Below are positions 30,953 through 32,506 of a stretch of 32,506 nucleotides of DNA, piece after piece. Under the pieces are notes generated by a model. The model saw only the letters and a list, made by a program, of their open reading frames with translations. It searched no databases and was not told the DNA's origin. The stretch is from contig CAYRDC010000025.1 in the NCBI GenBank assembly GCA_964422925.1, positions 1 through 32,506 on the forward strand. The letters are read 5' to 3'. Numbering within the stretch: the stretch's first letter is position 1; each line of letters begins with the position of its first letter. This stretch comes from CAYRDC01 sp964422925 (lineage in GTDB: Bacteria > Bacteroidota > Bacteroidia > Chitinophagales > S012-47). The translations under genes were made by a program, and so were the position numbers.

Positions 30953-31650
30953 GTGTCATTGGCGCCATAAATTTTATATACCGGATCTGTCCGCATGATG
31001 TATCCTTTTGACCAGGCTCCGGTAATATTGGTGGATATATTGATTCTATCATTTATCTTGTGAGAAAACATAATGCCTCCCATTGGAACAATTTTAACCT
31101 TTTTCTCTTCATTTATAGTCATTGGAGAATAGAATAGTAGTTTCAAATTCTTTGATTCAAAATCGTACCAAAACAATTCAGAAAAACCTGGAAAGAAGTA
31201 AACAACCGATATGTTGCCATAAACCCCAATTTCATTGTACTTCTGTTTCCAAATCAGATATTGAATCCCCAAAGAAGAACCAATGTATTTTATTTCAGTT
31301 CCGTAAATAGGGACCCAAAATCCACTCGAAGTAAAATTTCCAAAAGATTTGGTAATTGAAAAAATCAACCGATAGGAACTCACGCCATATATTAATCCTC
31401 CTTCAACCTTAATCTTTGGGACTGAGGCAAACTGATAGGAATAATTTATTCGAACATCAAAACCAAGTGAACTATTTGTAGCTAATCCTGTACTGTCTAA
31501 AAGTGGTTCGTAATCGGCATTAAAACTTAACGGTCCTGATAAATTGCCATCAAGCAATAGTTCAATACTACTTATGTCTTTTGATTGCGCATATAAACAG
31601 TGTGTTACTAAAAACAAAATAGCCGTGAATAAGAATTTCTTTATTGACAT
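30953..31650 (-). CDS. outer-membrane beta-barrel-like protein (tandem paralog 2), 3' end lost in gap
   Basis: The start is placed at the ATG at 31648-31650 (MSIKKFLFTAILFLVTHCLY), giving a clean signal peptide ending YAQ; an earlier in-frame start is less likely. The visible part has barrel-like strands (GFDVRINYSYQF, VEGGLIYGVSSYRLIF, GSSLGIQYLIW, VPMGGIMFSHKINDRINI) and runs to AWSKGYIMRTDPVYKIYGAND before the gap. It aligns over its length with the protein at 31690-32499, so about 27 C-terminal residues are missing. It follows that gene by 39 bases on the same strand. AT-rich. Function unknown. Confidence 0.75.
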
Positions 31651-31689
31651 TATTATTTTTTGATCACCGAAAAGAAAATTCAATAACAC

Positions 31690-32499
31690 CTAATTGTATC
31701 TTTTATTTATAACATAAGAAGCCCCTAATCCCACTCCGATATACCGGAATTTTTTTTGATAGCTACCGGTTAAGGTGTCTTTATCACCGTATATCTTATA
31801 TACGGGATTTGTCCGCATGATGTATCCTTTTGACCAGGCACCTCTGATGCTGGCTTCAATACTGATACGTTTACCAATTTTCTGAGAAAAAACAAGGCCT
31901 AATTCAGGCACTAAACGCAATGAATTTTTTTCATTAATAATCATTGTTGACTTGAAAAGATTTTTGTAATTATTGCCCCCTAAATTGGCATCTATTGAAA
32001 AAGAGCCGATTCCTGACGGAAAATATATCCCTGATAAATTTGCAGTAAAACTCAGATCGTTTTTTGCTTTTCTTAGAATTGTATATCGCAACCCTATTGA
32101 AAAACCATAATAATTTATTAGGTCGTCCATTAGAAACAAATCCATATTATCCCAGCCCAACTTATTGAATGATTCCGTTTTGTAAAAATGAATTTTATAA
32201 GTACTTATTCCGTACAACAAACATCCAGTAACGCTTAATAAGGTATTGAATAAAAAAGGATAAGTGTAAAATAATCTAAATTCATATCCAGGTGAAGCTT
32301 TGGAACTGATGCCTGTACTATCTGGATAGGTTGTGTAATCAGGTGAAATTTCCAAAGGTGGTGATATACTTCCAATCATATATAACCCAACTTTCGTATT
32401 ATTGATATATATATTTTGACAGAAATTACCTGAAGAGCAAGTGAGTATTGTTATGAGAAATGCTATCAATTTATTGTTGTAGCGCAATACTTTTTTCAT
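31690..32499 (-). CDS. outer-membrane beta-barrel-like protein (tandem paralog 1)
   Basis: The product has 269 residues. The N-terminal signal (NNKLIAFLITILTCSSGNF, then CQN) suggests export. It shares with the next gene the pattern PDYxxxxDSTGxxSxxSxGYEF, LLYGISTYKIHF, SIGLRYTI, LVPELGLVFSQKIGKRISIE and the almost identical box AWSKGYIMRTNPVYKIYG. It ends in YIGVGLGASYVINKRYN, a plausible last barrel strand. The start lies seven bases from the window end, so its promoter is outside. AT-rich. Function unknown. Confidence 0.78.
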   Translation of the reverse strand: MKKVLRYNNKLIAFLITILTCSSGNFCQNIYINNTKVGLYMIGSISPPLEISPDYTTYPDSTGISSKASPGYEFRLFYTYPFLFNTLLSVTGCLLYGISTYKIHFYKTESFNKLGWDNMDLFLMDDLINYYGFSIGLRYTILRKAKNDLSFTANLSGIYFPSGIGSFSIDANLGGNNYKNLFKSTMIINEKNSLRLVPELGLVFSQKIGKRISIEASIRGAWSKGYIMRTNPVYKIYGDKDTLTGSYQKKFRYIGVGLGASYVINKRYN

Positions 32500-32506
32500 A
32501 TTATAT

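Noticed and set aside
1..32506. CRISPR arrays, tRNA genes, transposases or integrases
   Set aside because: No regularly spaced repeats, cloverleaf-like segments or recognisable recombinase products were seen on either strand.

Overview
The window comes from a Bacteroidota (Bacteroidetes) chromosome. Three things point there: two secreted proteins end in type IX secretion (T9SS) sorting domains, there is a PorP/SprF-type T9SS membrane protein, and several genes are preceded by TAnnTTTG (-7) promoter boxes. Most genes sit in GC-rich DNA. The left end (1-3042), a segment around 12240-14030 and the right end (from about 30960) are clearly AT-rich, so the chromosome is a mosaic. Two 100-N runs (27853-27952 and 30853-30952) look like scaffold gaps, and one cuts the hydrogenase large subunit.

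Left part, 1-17322. A 5'-cut T9SS cargo protein, a lipoprotein and a second T9SS cargo protein come first. On the minus strand follows a tight four-gene run: macro domain, acylphosphatase, 2H RNA cyclic phosphodiesterase and SRAP. Next come a large secreted CotH/beta-helix protein, PorP/SprF and uracil phosphoribosyltransferase. A plus-strand group of unknown envelope genes (9835-11885) ends in a truncated gene. An AT-rich lipoprotein gene (12408-13982) is flanked by two copies of the 3' end of a polysaccharide-deacetylase-like gene, which suggests an insertion. A 3-hydroxyacyl-CoA dehydrogenase-family gene, ridA and an EamA transporter complete this part.

Hydrogenase island, about 17520-30042. 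This is a self-contained H2-uptake module. It holds a maturation protease and NikR (plus strand); a nickel permease, hypB, hypA and hypF (minus strand); hypC, hypD, hypE and a sigma-54-type activator (plus strand); and then a small unknown gene followed by the structural genes hyaA-hyaB-hyaC. The structural operon starts from an exact sigma-54 promoter with two helically phased palindromes upstream, directly after the activator gene. The small subunit has a Tat signal and the six-cysteine proximal-cluster signature of O2-tolerant membrane-bound (group 1d-like) hydrogenases. The activator departs from consensus at four ATPase or sigma-54-contact motifs. An identical 30-nt terminator hairpin lies at each end of the island, and the left copy may end a small RNA.

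How the parts work together: permease and NikR handle nickel; HypA/B insert nickel; HypF/E make cyanide ligands; HypC/D build Fe(CN)2CO; the protease trims HyaB; Tat exports HyaA/B; and HyaC passes electrons from H2 to the quinone pool. The right end holds a truncated secreted-protein remnant and three outer-membrane beta-barrel-like genes, two of them tandem paralogs.
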